Positions 13,201 to 25,456 of a stretch of 64,000 nt of DNA are shown in pieces. The stretch comes from Glandiceps talaboti (taxonomy: Eukaryota > Hemichordata > Enteropneusta > Spengelidae). The translations under genes and the position numbers were made by a program. Under the pieces are notes generated by a model that was not told the origin of the DNA, searched no databases, and saw nothing but the letters and a program-made list of their open reading frames with translations. The DNA is taken from NCBI RefSeq assembly GCF_964340395.1, contig NC_135551.1, positions 16,727,003-16,791,002 of the forward strand. The letters are read 5' to 3'. The first letter of the stretch is position 1, and every line of letters begins with the position of its first letter.

Positions 13201-16200
13201 AGTACTTCAAAATGAAGTTTGTCACGATTTTCTCCTATAACTTCCATCCTTACTTCTTTTCAACTCTTGATATTTATAGTAATGTTTGCTGGTGTGGATC
13301 ACTCCTTTTGGATTTAATAACAATTTGAAAGTCGTCAACGTTTCCACCAAGGAGCTTGGCAATAGTATATCTCACACAAAAAGAGAGCACAGATTTGAGA
13401 CTTTGTGATATTGCCTTAGTAGGCCATGGCTGTTGTTATTTTGGAGGAAGAAAGACAACTAATGAACATACAATTGTACCAGCTGAAATTGACTGATGCC
13501 ATTGCACTGTCGACAGATAAAGTGACGTCATCAATAAAGAAACTGCGTTTCCAATACACATTTATAGCCTGCAACGTGTAATCAATAATCCAGTAATATC
13601 GGAACAGGTGTTCTTATTTATTGAGAGGGGTTAATGTAGCAAATGTACCTTGATGATAGTAGAAAATGATACAATCATTTCATTATTGTAAACCTGTGTA
13701 CAGACCTTATTGTTTTTCACCATCAAAATTAAATAAGTATATGGACAGCATGTACGGTGTATAGATCTATTGTTCGCCATGTTCATTAGGAATGAAATTG
13801 CTCATTTGAGCAGTATAACTTTTGTTCTCTAACTGGTTTGTAAAGAAGACACGTTGTCTAATCATAGAATGGAGGGGATTGAGTCACCTTTATAAGTCTA
13901 CTTATCACTTGTTGTTTAAGATAATAACAGAGTCTGACACTTAAAAGGGCATTTAAATTCATCACTGTTATCGGAACAATCGTTTTTTGCATTACATCGA
14001 TGTTCGGCAGGTATGCAGATTCCATCGTCACATGTGAATAGGTCATCACCTGTACAATCTAAATGCAATCAGAGTATGCAATTGTATTGGGAATACTTCT
14101 TAACCCAAAGCTCACATATATTTTTTATAAATTGAGTTGTGATTGGTATTGGTATTTGGTTTTGCACATAGGGTTTAAATTTATATTTCAGTTAAAGTAA
14201 AACTGATAACAGGATATGCCAAAATAATAAATTATGTTGGTCATAGTCGCTTAGTTATTATATCGGTCATCATCCCTTATTACAACTGCACACATCAGAC
14301 AGTGGACAAACAGAACCTGTTACAAACAGGGAAAGTATTTTTTTTTAAACAACTGAATTGGATTAATAACACTTGGCACAGAATGTTGGAAGTGCAGAGA
14401 CTTCTATCATTTAATAAGAACAGTTTTATGGCCACTTTGCACAGTAGTTCAGTTTCACAAACAAATTTCCAGCTCCCCTGGCATTTAATGTACACACACA
14501 GAGGCCATACAACTGTTCTTATCGAACCATGCTGTGTTAGACAAGTCTCTACTGTACCAACATGCTGTGTCAAGTGCTATTAACCCAATTCATGTGTTTA
14601 CTTTCCCTGTTTGTAACACAGGTTCCGTTTGTCCATGGTCTGATGTCTGCAGTTGTAGTTGTTTCTGACTATTAAATTATTCTCATAAGATTGTTTACTT
14701 TAGCAGCGAACGTTATAATCTACTGTAATCTACTGTGCATGGCAAACTCTAAAGTGGATTTATCATGAAATGCTCATTTGAAACTAATACCGAGATAATA
14801 AAACACAACATGTCACATTGCACTCATCCTAACACAGTGACACATGACCCCTTGTTAATCTTGAGGTTTCAACTGGAAATTTGAAGGAAGGGTGTAACAC
14901 ATTCTAAAAGAAAGAAGGTTGCTGCCTAAAAGTTATCGGCACTTAAACAAAATATATACAAAATAATATATTTCAATTTGGTTAAAATGAAGTTTGGTTG
15001 AAATCATAATTTAGTTTGGTTTGACATACGATTATTATGTCCCTGCAATATTTTAGGCTGTAGAAGTCGATTTTTCGACAAAATACTATTTGAAGCCAGT
15101 AAACGACTGGCTTTATTGCTAAATTATTTGGTGAGAATTAAATATTGATATGAAACACCATTAGGTGACAATAACTAAATCAGCCTCAGGTGAGTGTGAT
15201 TTAACATTATAGTGCAACAATTTTTGAAATATAAAGGAATTTAGTTAAATACCTGTCTGTCTTCTTTCAATCCTGGATTGTGCCTAACGAAGAAACGAAT
15301 AAAGAATTCAGTTTGGATTGTCACCCGGTTTAAGAGATTCACAAAGCGAATGGTCTCTTTAAACAGTATGTTTCATTTGTTCAAAAAATTGTATTTTTAG
15401 AACAGGCTAGGCTTGAACATCTATTAGTGATGAAGTAACTAGAGTCTATCAATTGCTCATCCATTTTTTCCCAAAAAGGTTAATTTAATAGTTGCTTTCA
15501 TTTCGTCCTACCATATAAATTTCCTGGCATTTTCCGAGGTATTGAGTCGTCTCGTAAAATACACGTGTGTACATAAATATACAGTATTTATTACATTCTG
15601 CTAACTTGGTTCAATCTCGAATCGATAGCACGAAAATACCATTTTTCTGCTACACTGATTGTTTTACTTGAAACTATTTCAAATGGGATCGATAGAACCT
15701 ACCACTACGTTAGGAGTGACGTCCCTCTCTAAGTTTGTTATATATGATATATAATGGGATCTAGAGACGATGAAAAGGTATTGTCATATCATCAACACTT
15801 ATTATAACACTAGCGACTAAACAAGTTGTCATCCCTTGTGATTTAGATATAATGGAGCGTCATTGACCATGACCAAAGGATTTCCGTCGAATTTCAACCT
15901 GTTCGATGTGGTTAAAATTCAGGTTACATTTGAGGATGAACTAGCTTGAGTTTGTAATTATTTCTAAATTTGATTGGTATAGTGATTATTGTATTGTATT
16001 GTATTGTATTGTATTGTATTGTATTGTATTGTATTGTGTTGTGTTGTGTTGTGTTGTGTTGTGTTGTGTTGTGTTGTGTTGTGTTTTGTTGCGTTGCGAT
16101 GCGTTGCGTTGCGTTGTGTTGCATTGTACTGTCCTGTCTTGTCTTGTCTTGTCTTGTCTTGTCTTGGTTTTGCATATTTTGTCTTACTTTGTTTTCACCA

Positions 16201-16931
16201 ACATGAAACATATACTGTACAGACACTCAAGGTATCATGCTGATGGTTATGATGACAAAACATTCTAACAGGGCTAATGAGAAATTATGCCTCGCCTAGT
16301 CAATAAAAGTTACCTCGATAAACACTTAAGTGAATAACATAATACTCCACAAGTATGTATCGTGTTTATTGTTGCATACAGTTATTAGTCACATTCTATA
16401 TTCCTTGCTTTTGGAATGAGTAGTTGCAAAATGTGTTGAGCAGGAAATAGTACCATTCCTGTCGACCATCAAGGAAAGTAAAGAAGTACGCTCGCATCCT
16501 CTATCCATCCATCCATCAGTGGAGTCATGATGGGTGAATGGTTAGCGTGACTGGCTTGGAACCTACAGGTTGCAGGTTCGAGCCCTGTCGCTCCCTGCTG
16601 TTTGTTTCTGAGTGGCTAAAGTCCTTGGGCAAGATTTAAACCACGACTGTGCTTCAGTCAACCCAGCTGTATAATTGGTGACCTGGTAGGATGTAGATTG
16701 CAACGTGAAGGCTTTAATCCTATGCGCTGAAATGGAAGCAATGGCTTGTATGCTCCCCGGGGAGTTGAGGAAGACGAAAGGGCCGTTGTGCCATTCTGAT
16801 CCGAGCCAGGGGTAATACTTGTAAAGCGCTTTGAGCACGGTGTGGGAAAGCGCTATATCAGAACCCAACATTATCTATATATAGACCCAGCCAGCATTTT
16901 ATAATTCTTCCTTCCTTCCTCACATTTCTAC

Positions 16932-17025
<94 letters not shown>

Positions 17026-17266
17026 TACAACATGCATTTATCAAATTAGTCACAAAACGTCCATGCTGTAGAAATTAACATAAATCTTAAGTAATCCAAA
17101 TAATAAGATTCTAAGGTCTCTCGGGAACTTTGTTATGTGATATCACTGGTGTTGAAACTCCGCAGAATGTACTACCGAAGAACGTTTGTTTACAACATGT
17201 GACAGCCCAACTAGTTTTTTCCTGCACTTGCACTGTGAGTTCGTGAGCGCTGTAGTTCATTCGTGA

Positions 17267-17341
<75 letters not shown>

Positions 17342-17454
17342 TTGGTAGTACTGGAACTCTTTCTTGGGTGTAACTCGGAGTTTCACGCATATTGCGATCA
17401 TCAGACACAAATATATATATATATATATTTACAACATACATGCATACATTATGC

Positions 17455-17485
<31 letters not shown>

Positions 17486-19381
17486 CATACATACATACAT
17501 ACATACATACATACATACATACATACATACAAACATACATACATACATACATACATACATACATACATACATACATACATACATACATACATACATACAT
17601 ACATACAAGCGTTTAGCATGCTAGGTAAAAGTTCCCGGGTAGCGATCTCTTGCCATCACTGTATAGCACAATCAACAGTGTTTATTTCTGTATTTGTGAG
17701 TCCAGTATGGTGTTTGACTTCTGAATACATACCAGCATGTCTAGTCACCATAGCGATGTATTTATTCTATAATGCTGTCTGTTTTAATAAATTTTCATTT
17801 GCTATTGATAGAAACATTTATCGCGATGCATAATCATGTTACTTAAAAGTTATAATTGTTTTGTTTATATTTAAATAGGCATGTATTGTTTGTCTTCCGG
17901 TTTTGGTATTTTAGTGTATTCATAGATTGTGTTGGTATCGTGCAACGGTGACACTTCATTTATGTACTGTACACAGACTTAAATATGTGCTCATGGAAAG
18001 GCTAGTTTTATCAGTAAATATTACATTTTATTTCCAGTTCTGGATCTAGGAATGATGTTACCATCGTGTATGCGCAGTCATATTTTTGAATGAGTGCAAT
18101 GTAGATGTTAGGGCACAGTGTATGCTAGGGAAATTATTTGCAATCATATTTAATATTAATAAATGTCTTTTAAAATATTAATATATCTCAGCGTCTCTTT
18201 CGCCCAAAATTTGCGACATGCAGGTTTACATCATCCCAATATTGACCATATTGAGACAATATCTGAATTGTCTATAGTGGGCAAACTTGACAACAATACA
18301 GGGATAAACAATGCATTGCTATCAGTTTTAACGCCTTTTACTAGGATACCTTTAGTTTGTACTAGGATACTTTCACTTTGTATGTAAATAACACGGAATA
18401 TGAACAAATATACAATAATAACTAATACAAGCGCTATAACAACAAATAAACAATTATTTTGAAGGTCCTTATATTAGTTCAAAATTTGCAAAGCCTATAC
18501 CTTCATCACTGGTATTAACAACATGGTAAATTGAATTCTTCGTAGTTTCCATATTAGACAAGTACATTAACTTTACTCTATAACATATTTATCATCTCAA
18601 TTAGTAGGCAACAATATGACCTCTAGAGATACACACTTTGGATTGTTAGATTATTATTTCCATTTGGCAAATATAAAGAACTTAGGAAATAATAATAAAT
18701 AGTGACAGTAATCGTTATTCGGAATCGAATTCGTAAATGGTGGAATGATCGACACAAGAGCGGCGCCCTGTAGGTGTTGAAGAAACAGCAGAGAACTATA
18801 TTGTGAAATATGTGAAATACGTTATAACGAACACATTCTCAATGATACCAGTTTATAGTTACTACATACTGGGAACTCAAACAATTCCTGGTAATAACAC
18901 ACTGTTAGGGGTTTATGAAAAGGAGCGAACACAAAAGAGTACACAGTTATACAGCTTAATTGTCCGATTACGATGTGTGGATACGATCGATCCGTCAAGT
19001 GTTGATTCACAATATATCAATTTGTTTCTAACCATCTCTAAATCATTTACGTCACACATCATGATAAACAGATGTAGACCTCAAATAAGAAATACAATTT
19101 CAAGATGTCATTGATACGATAAATTTTGGTAACGGAGAGTAGCTGTGACTATATACAAAATATATTGTATTGTAAGTCAACGGTATGACTGTAGAATATA
19201 GGAAAGCACAACGTACTGATCATGCATATGCATAACCATATGGACATGGAATCTGCTCTCAGCACGGATATGACCAAACAATCGTTATCATGGGTAATAC
19301 AAAAAAAAAATAAAACAAACTTACCTTCAAGGAAAAGGTTGCAGCTGACACGACAGTCAGGAAAACCAACACTTTAAACAT
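10239..19381 (-). CDS. Secreted LDLa-repeat protein, copy A (spliced gene)
   Basis: Predicted secreted, probably calcium-binding protein of 218 residues: a 19-residue signal peptide, a ten-residue spacer [10 protein letters not shown], then five LDLa modules and a stop. Coding pieces on the minus strand are 19325-19381, 15253-15283, 13939-14058, 12940-13047, 12539-12652, 11548-11655, 10730-10843 and 10239-10243; the sum is 657 nt, a whole number of codons. Each module has six cysteines and a SDE acid motif, which in this family hold disulphides and Ca2+. There is no membrane segment or other domain, so it is not a receptor of LDLR type. Modules are joined by only two or three residues (P-D or E-D). 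RIER in the spacer fits a furin-type R-x-x-R site (inference). The weakest point is the donor of the first module. Ligand and role are unknown. Confidence 0.75.
10730..10843 (-). CDS. LDLa module 5, copy A (38-residue type)
   Basis: 114-nt exon coding [14 protein letters not shown] and [17 protein letters not shown]. Acceptor TTCTTAG, donor GTACGT. It is the last module before the terminal exon. Confidence 0.85.
11171..11535. mobile_element. AGGCCT-ended inverted-repeat element in intron, copy A
   Basis: About 365 bp with imperfect ends (AGGCCTTGAAAAATAATTG and the complement of ...AAGCCT). A separate copy in the opposite direction at 57,220-57,575 shows it is a dispersed non-autonomous DNA element. 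It was carried along as the 36/38-residue exon pair was duplicated. Confidence 0.6.
11548..11655 (-). CDS. LDLa module 4, copy A (36-residue type)
   Basis: 108-nt exon coding [15 protein letters not shown] and [18 protein letters not shown]. The donor GTACGTACG lies about 12 bp from the end of an inverted-repeat element (11,171-11,535). Confidence 0.85.
12539..12652 (-). CDS. LDLa module 3, copy A (38-residue type)
   Basis: 114-nt phase 1-1 exon: [14 protein letters not shown], then [17 protein letters not shown]. The usual aspartates after cysteine 4 and before cysteine 5 are Asn here, which may weaken Ca2+ binding. Acceptor TTCATAG, donor GTAGGT. Confidence 0.85.
12940..13047 (-). CDS. LDLa module 2, copy A (36-residue type)
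   Basis: 108-nt phase 1-1 exon: [11 protein letters not shown], then [18 protein letters not shown]. All six cysteines and the Ca2+ acids are present. Acceptor GGATAG, donor GTACGT. Confidence 0.85.
13111..13162 (-). pseudogene. Relic LDLa exon, copy A
   Basis: It has an acceptor-like ATCTGGACAG and then sequence aligning to the CPGFEC type exon (TTTTAATGTAACAATGGATC against TTTGAATGTGACAATGGAC), but with stops and a lost second half. Counterparts lie at 30,172 and 44,757. Confidence 0.6.
13939..14058 (-). CDS. LDLa module 1, copy A only
   Basis: Six-cysteine module starting [14 protein letters not shown] with [10 protein letters not shown] at the end. The acceptor is ATTTAG. Keeping frame needs the weak donor AAGT/GTCAGA (120 nt); the alternative AA/GTGTCA (118 nt) would break frame with the next exon. 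Copies B and C lack this exon: their sequence runs straight from the TCTACTTAT block to TTGGTTTTG. It may be skipped or the founding module. Confidence 0.6.
14283..14655. mobile_element. 373-bp foldback MITE, TA target
   Basis: Ends CAACTGCACACATCAGAC and the complement of CAACTGCAGACATCAGAC. The arms stay complementary, with gaps, for most of the element, so it would fold as one long hairpin. TA flanks both sides. Copy C near 63,080 has the empty site with a single TA (TTCTTAGTTGTTT). TA duplication suggests a Tc1/mariner-type helper (inference). Open frames across it are not genes. Confidence 0.8.
15253..15283 (-). CDS. 31-nt micro-exon, copy A
   Basis: Pyrimidine-rich acceptor ending CGTTAG, then 31 nt coding [10 protein letters not shown] plus one base, then donor GTATTT. 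It changes phase 0 to phase 1, which is exactly what is needed between the signal exon and the phase-1 LDLa exons. The same exon, one codon different, is at 30,795 and 63,688. Confidence 0.75.
15989..16168. repeat. Compound pentanucleotide tract
   Basis: (TATTG)n, then (TGTTG)n, then (CTTGT)n. The counterpart in copy B (31,751-31,859) has CTTGT first and TATTG second. Confidence 0.95.
16516..16873 (+). mobile_element. tRNA-derived SINE
   Basis: The head resembles a tRNA with an A-box-like TGGTTAGCG and a B box GGTTCGAGCCC about 75 bp in. The body ends in AAGCGCTTTGAGCACGG and GGGAAAGCGCTATATCAGAA, a tail shape seen in many animal SINEs. Copy B has no SINE at the matching place (about 32,220), so it arrived after the duplication or was lost there. 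The target duplication is unclear because of CATC repeats. Confidence 0.75.
16934..17022. repeat. (TA)n
   Basis: Uninterrupted TA dinucleotides, about 89 bp, absent from copy B. Confidence 0.95.
17269..17338. repeat. (TA)n
   Basis: TA tract of about 70 bp. The 250 bp between it and the previous TA tract has no match in copy B and may be one insertion. Confidence 0.95.
17457..17607. repeat. (ACAT)n
   Basis: About 37 units with one AAAC variant. It is orthologous in position to the much longer tract at 32,295-33,013. Confidence 0.95.
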
Positions 19382-19399
19382 GTCTGTGTGGTGAGTGAG
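19325..19399 (-). CDS. Signal-peptide exon, copy A
   Basis: Acceptor TTCAATTTCAG, short leader, then ATG at 19381 coding [19 protein letters not shown] and a strong donor AAG/GTAAGTTTG in phase 0. The peptide has a basic residue, a hydrophobic core and small residues near the end, as in a cleaved signal peptide. The paralogous exon in copy B keeps length, phase and splice sites. Confidence 0.8.
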
Positions 19400-19842
19400 C
19401 TGAAATTGAATGAAAAATTGTATTTTTCTAAGCGATACAAAACACCTGTTACAAGACACTGAACTTCGTTGCAAACTAGCAACGGATATCAAGAAACCTG
19501 CGAACTTTCAAAAAAGGCTTTATAAAGAGATGTGAAAAGTTGAAATTATAACTTTGTAGTGAGTCCTGTGTAGATTGGTAACTGTTCTTGATAAGAGTCA
19601 TGTTAAATTTTGTTCAATTCTTCCCTTTTTCGAAATTCAAATCCATGTTAACCATTTGCAAAAACAAATCACATGGCACGAATTGAAGACTCAATTTTCA
19701 GAAGAAGATCCAAACAACATCGCCGGTGAACAATCGAACTCAATGGTCAAAATTATGAATTTTGTAATGTATTTCAGTACAACCGAGAAGTTGCTGAAAC
19801 TGTGGTAGAAAAAATGACAGTAATGAATAAATAATAACCTAC

Positions 19843-19925
19843 CTGTAATGTGAGAGAAAATTGCAGTAAAAAAGTCTTCTGCCTCCACTAACTGCAAGTC
19901 GGCAACGTTTGAATGACGAAAAACA
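19843..19925 (-). other. 5' non-coding exon 1, copy A
   Basis: The minus strand reads GACTTGCAGTTAGTGGA... and ends CATTACAG with the donor GTAGGT. The same exon occurs at 35,900 in copy B and, truncated, at 38,57x. The 5' edge is set by distance from the TATA-like box and is approximate. It carries no start codon in a useful frame, so it is called as leader. Confidence 0.55.
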
Positions 19926-19950
19926 CCTACAGAACCTTGTTAAGCTTAAA

Positions 19951-19965
19951 GTTATATTTATTTTA
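19951..19965 (-). promoter_or_regulatory. TATA-like box, copy A
   Basis: The minus strand reads TAAAATAAATATAAC about 25-30 bp before the presumed start of exon 1. Copy B has AAATAAATAAAAG at the same place. Placement relative to the exon is the only support. Confidence 0.4.
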
Positions 19966-21559
<1,594 letters not shown>

Positions 21560-22053
21560 CTCACAATGCTATGACTAACTATTGTATGGAAATTAATATT
21601 TGGTGTAAATGTTAAACTTTCGATAAATGCGACTAAGCGAATTCAATGTACTCCATTCGGTATTCTTCTCAAACGATATTGCAATGACCGGCATAAGCTA
21701 AAATTAGTGGATAGCCATCGACGTTTCTATATATAAGGATATAAATCAGACTATGTTAATTGATGACTTCACCACAAAGTAATCACATATGCGTATCTAT
21801 GTCTGATGTCTCACTATTCATTACATATAACGTACCAAGCAGCAATTACGGTTGTATTGTTCAAAGACAAGTTAGTTTCTCTAAAGAAATTAATTATGAT
21901 GTGGGACGAACAAAGATCATATAATGAATCCAAGCTGATATGTTAACGGATCAATCCTATTTTGAATATCAAGTTTATAGAACTATGTAATTATATAAAC
22001 GACTTAAAATAAATGTCCGCTAATTTAAAGATTTTAAATTGACCATTTGTTTA

Positions 22054-22786
22054 ATACGTTAATGGTCACCTGAGCAATTTCTGATAATTAATCAATTATA
22101 TTCCGTCAGTTTGACAGGTTTGAAGTGATAATTGTGGATGGTGATTTGAAATAAAGTGTAACTAGTCCTTGTATAGATCTATGTACATTATACTAAGTCT
22201 ATTAGGCAAAATAAAGAACAATGTGTGTATTCAATAACCTGACCAACCTAATATTTTTGTAAACATTTAAAAATAAAAAGTTAAGTAATTATTTTAAACA
22301 GATCCTCTTGGAGAGCAAACAAGTCCGGCATCATTATTATCCTCTTGACCTTCATGTAGGTTTATATAAAGAGCACCATCAATGGCGTGAGTGTGGAAAC
22401 GAGACAAATCCACGTAATATACTACTTTTATTCAAAGATCTTCAAAGCAATAATTTCTGGAAAAAGATAACTCCACCCACTCAATACGTTAATGGTCACC
22501 TGAGCAATTTCTGATAATTAATCAATTATATTCCGTCAGTTTGACAGGTTTGAAGTGATAATTGTGGATGGTGATTTGAAATAAAGTGTAACTAGTCCTT
22601 GTATAGATCTATGTACATTATACTAAGTCTATTAGGCAAAATAAAGAACATTGTGTGTATTCAATAACCTGACCGACCTAATATTTTTGTAAACATTTAA
22701 AAATAAAAAGTTAAGTAATTATTTTAAACAGATCCTCTTGGAGAGCAAACAAGTCCGGCATCATTATTATCCTCTTGACCTTCATG
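22054..22786. repeat. 430-bp tandem duplication
   Basis: About 303 bp at 22,054-22,356 recurs at 22,484-22,786 with very few changes. The 127 bp between is a shortened version of 23,312-23,560 (GTTTATATAAAGAGCACC and AAGATAACTCCACCC ends). Confidence 0.85.
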
Positions 22787-22850
22787 AGTGTCTGTTTTCC
22801 TTCCACAGTGATATCTGATTTCAAGTTAACAAAGTGTTTTATAGAAGATG

Positions 22851-22898
<48 letters not shown>

Positions 22899-22989
22899 TG
22901 AAGACGAAAAATTCTAAGTAATATACTACTTTTATTCAATGATCTTCAAGCAATATTTTCTGAAAATTGATAACCCCACCCAGTCATGC

Positions 22990-23133
22990 TAGAGACCATT
23001 TGTAAAACAATGAAAAACCTGAAATAGAGACTCAAACAGAAAACAAATATAATAAATATAAAATAACAAATCTGCCTACCCCACCTATTCTAATGTTGAG
23101 TGTAACCGGGACCACACAATTTTTATCAGGCCT
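22990..23133. mobile_element. Partial AGGCCT-ended element
   Basis: Matches the right half of the intronic elements in the LDLa units (AGAGACCATTTG, CTACCCCACCTATTCTAA and ACCACACAATTTTTATCAGG), ending at AGGCCT. Confidence 0.5.
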
Positions 23134-23652
23134 AATAAATTGTTGTGTTGTCATTGAATATGTCATATGCAAATTACCGTCTACGCAATAACATTATAAT
23201 CAAATCTAACACTGATTGTCTTCCCAAATACATCACTAGTCTATCCTGTATATGCATATTCAGTAATCTATATGTGTGGGTGTGTGACTGCAAAGTTGTT
23301 TTATTTTAGACTATGTAGGTTTATATAAAGAGCACCATCAATGGCGTGAGTGTGGAAACGAGACAAAACCACTTTGACAAGTAACAGAACATATATCAGC
23401 GTATGAACTCACCGAACAATTGTATGTTCATTATGCAAATGTTGTCGCACAGACTGACAGACAGACAGACAGACAGACAGAAAAATTTCACGTAATATAC
23501 TACTTTTATTCAAAGATCTTCAAAGCAATAATTTCTGGAAAAAGATAACTCCACCCACTCATGCCGGTCAATATTACAAATTGAACACGTGGCAATACAT
23601 AAATTGGCTGTTGTGTGCATCGGGGTACAAGTTTCAACAACAAAGAGAAGTG

Positions 23653-23707
23653 ATGGCCACGGGGCATGTGTGTTCTTATAGCGTGTTTTCTGGCGATCCC
23701 CTGCGAG
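23653..23707 (+). pseudogene. Degenerate plus-strand signal exon
   Basis: Aligns to the intact-looking exon at 40,726-40,779, including its upstream context TTGGCTGTTGT, but is one base longer (55 against 54 nt), so the hydrophobic frame is lost. A donor-like GTAGGT follows. Confidence 0.5.
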
Positions 23708-24423
23708 GTAGGTTTGCTGGATATTAGTCGAAACTACCAGAACAGAAGCAAACGATAAGCATTCCTTTGAAACCTAAAGCTCTCCGAATACCTTATTCAA
23801 TACCTTATTTCAGTGGAATGTTTGGAGTGAATATAGTTTATTGGTGAATACACCATATCATCACATAAACTGACGACTAAAACTGTTTTCATTTTAATGC
23901 CAATACTTTATTTAACCCTATAACACCAAATTGTATCCTTAATACCAACAATTATTATAATAACACCGTCACCAAAATGATTTCTTAGATATGTATACAA
24001 TAAATGCATGTCAACCCCCACTTCTTAACAATTCACTTTCTTTACAATGATTTGTGTTGTCTATGCTAATAAGGTCGTTTTCATAGCTTTGCCTCTCTGT
24101 CAGATTTTAACAACCAACATTCGTTGGAACATCATGGCATTATAAAGGTGTTACATTTACATGTTGATGTCAAATATCGCCGTACCGTACTCTTTAGCAC
24201 GGATAATATATAACAACAAGATTAATAAAGCTTGGGCAAAAAGATTACTTCTTGGTTCATTTGACTATTGTTCCACATTTGTTGTTTTTGATTTGTTAAC
24301 AAATGGATATAATTGGCTTGATTATCACGTTTCAACAGTTGAGTCCATAATGCTGGATAATAACACGTGATTCAGTATCAATGCTAAGCTGAAAGAGTTA
24401 TAACATCCTTTAGTATATAGACA

Positions 24424-24429
<6 letters not shown>

Positions 24430-24481
<52 letters not shown>

Positions 24482-24975
24482 TTTCGTCATGTCGATCATG
24501 AAATTTTCGTTGCATTGACAGAAAATAGACAAACTACATATCCACACAGTTTACATTAATTAAATACATAATCCATGAAAAGTAAAGTTAGGATTACAAT
24601 ACAATACATATAAATACATACATACAGACAGTAGCGGTTACATGTTATTTATGAGATGAATAGATCTTGGAACAAAGCTATACTTAAATCTGTTTGTACG
24701 TGCACGTGGTACTCTGAGGCGACGACCACTTGGTAGATATTCATATTCTGTATGTAGTGGATGTGTTGAATCTTTGATAATTTTTGTAGCAGTCTTAAAC
24801 GATTTGAGTTTATACAATGTAGAGTTATCAGATAGTTCGTAGAATTCATTACTAACTAATTTTCTGCATATGTTCCTAGGACGGTTTAGATCGTGTTTAA
24901 GATAGGTAGGCAGCATATCATAGAATGCAATGTTCGCATAACTGAGGACTGTATAAATAGTTGAATTGTAGAACA
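24430..24975 (-). mobile_element. 5'-truncated LINE, reverse-transcriptase tail end
   Basis: The minus strand codes the C-terminal end of a non-LTR retrotransposon polyprotein, with LPSGRRLRVPRARTNRF and SFVPRSIHLIN, then a 3' UTR and a (TTA)n tail. It is flanked by AATATAA at 24,423-24,429 and 24,976-24,982. Copies A (about 9,725) and C (about 41,430) have the uninterrupted site ACAATATAAATC-like, so the insertion is proven by two empty paralogues. It is probably of the same broad class as the 52-54 kb LINE. Confidence 0.85.
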
Positions 24976-25451
24976 AATATAAATCTATTTTAAAATTCTA
25001 ATATTGTAATACGTGTTTTACCATCTCCAATATGGTCGCAAATACATTCTAAAAGAAACTGTACCATTCATTGAAGAAGCATAGCAAAAAAAAAAATTCT
25101 AATCTGATCAGGAATATGTTTCGTAATAACGATATTTCTAGATAACATAATAAACAACAATAAAGCGAATTTATATTGTGCCTATTCTCCGATTAACTCC
25201 TGGTGCAGCCACACAGTTTTAAGAGCAGCGCGGATGGAAGACTTAGAGTGAGAGTGACGTCGACGACTGTGGGGAAGACTGTTTCGAATTGAAGGAGCAG
25301 TGAGATGATATAAATATTATATTTCTTCAAAACCATCACCAAATAATGCAAATGATGAATTAATTAAGGTTTTCTTCGGACGATACCATTACATTAATTA
25401 GTATCTTTGGTACATTTTCCGTGACATTTCACTTCGATATTCAGTCGTTCT

Positions 25452-25456
25452 TTACT
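25452..25456 (-). CDS. Last coding bases and stop, copy B
   Basis: Acceptor GTTTTACAG, then AG TAA, giving Glu-stop on phase-1 entry. The downstream block is shared with A and C and reads as 3' UTR. Confidence 0.55.

Larger units (their letters stand above)
15284..19324 (-). other. Large intron of copy A
   Basis: Intron between the micro-exon and the signal exon. It holds a pentanucleotide tract, a SINE, (TA)n and (ACAT)n tracts, listed separately, and blocks shared with copy B (for example CAAGCGTTTAGCATGCTA at about 17,606 and 33,012). I see no further exons. Confidence 0.5.

Noticed and set aside
14295-14583. Open frames of about 92 codons on both strands
   Set aside because: Both lie inside the foldback element and mirror each other because of its inverted arms.
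16563-16871. Minus-strand frame of 102 codons
   Set aside because: It is the reverse strand of the SINE.
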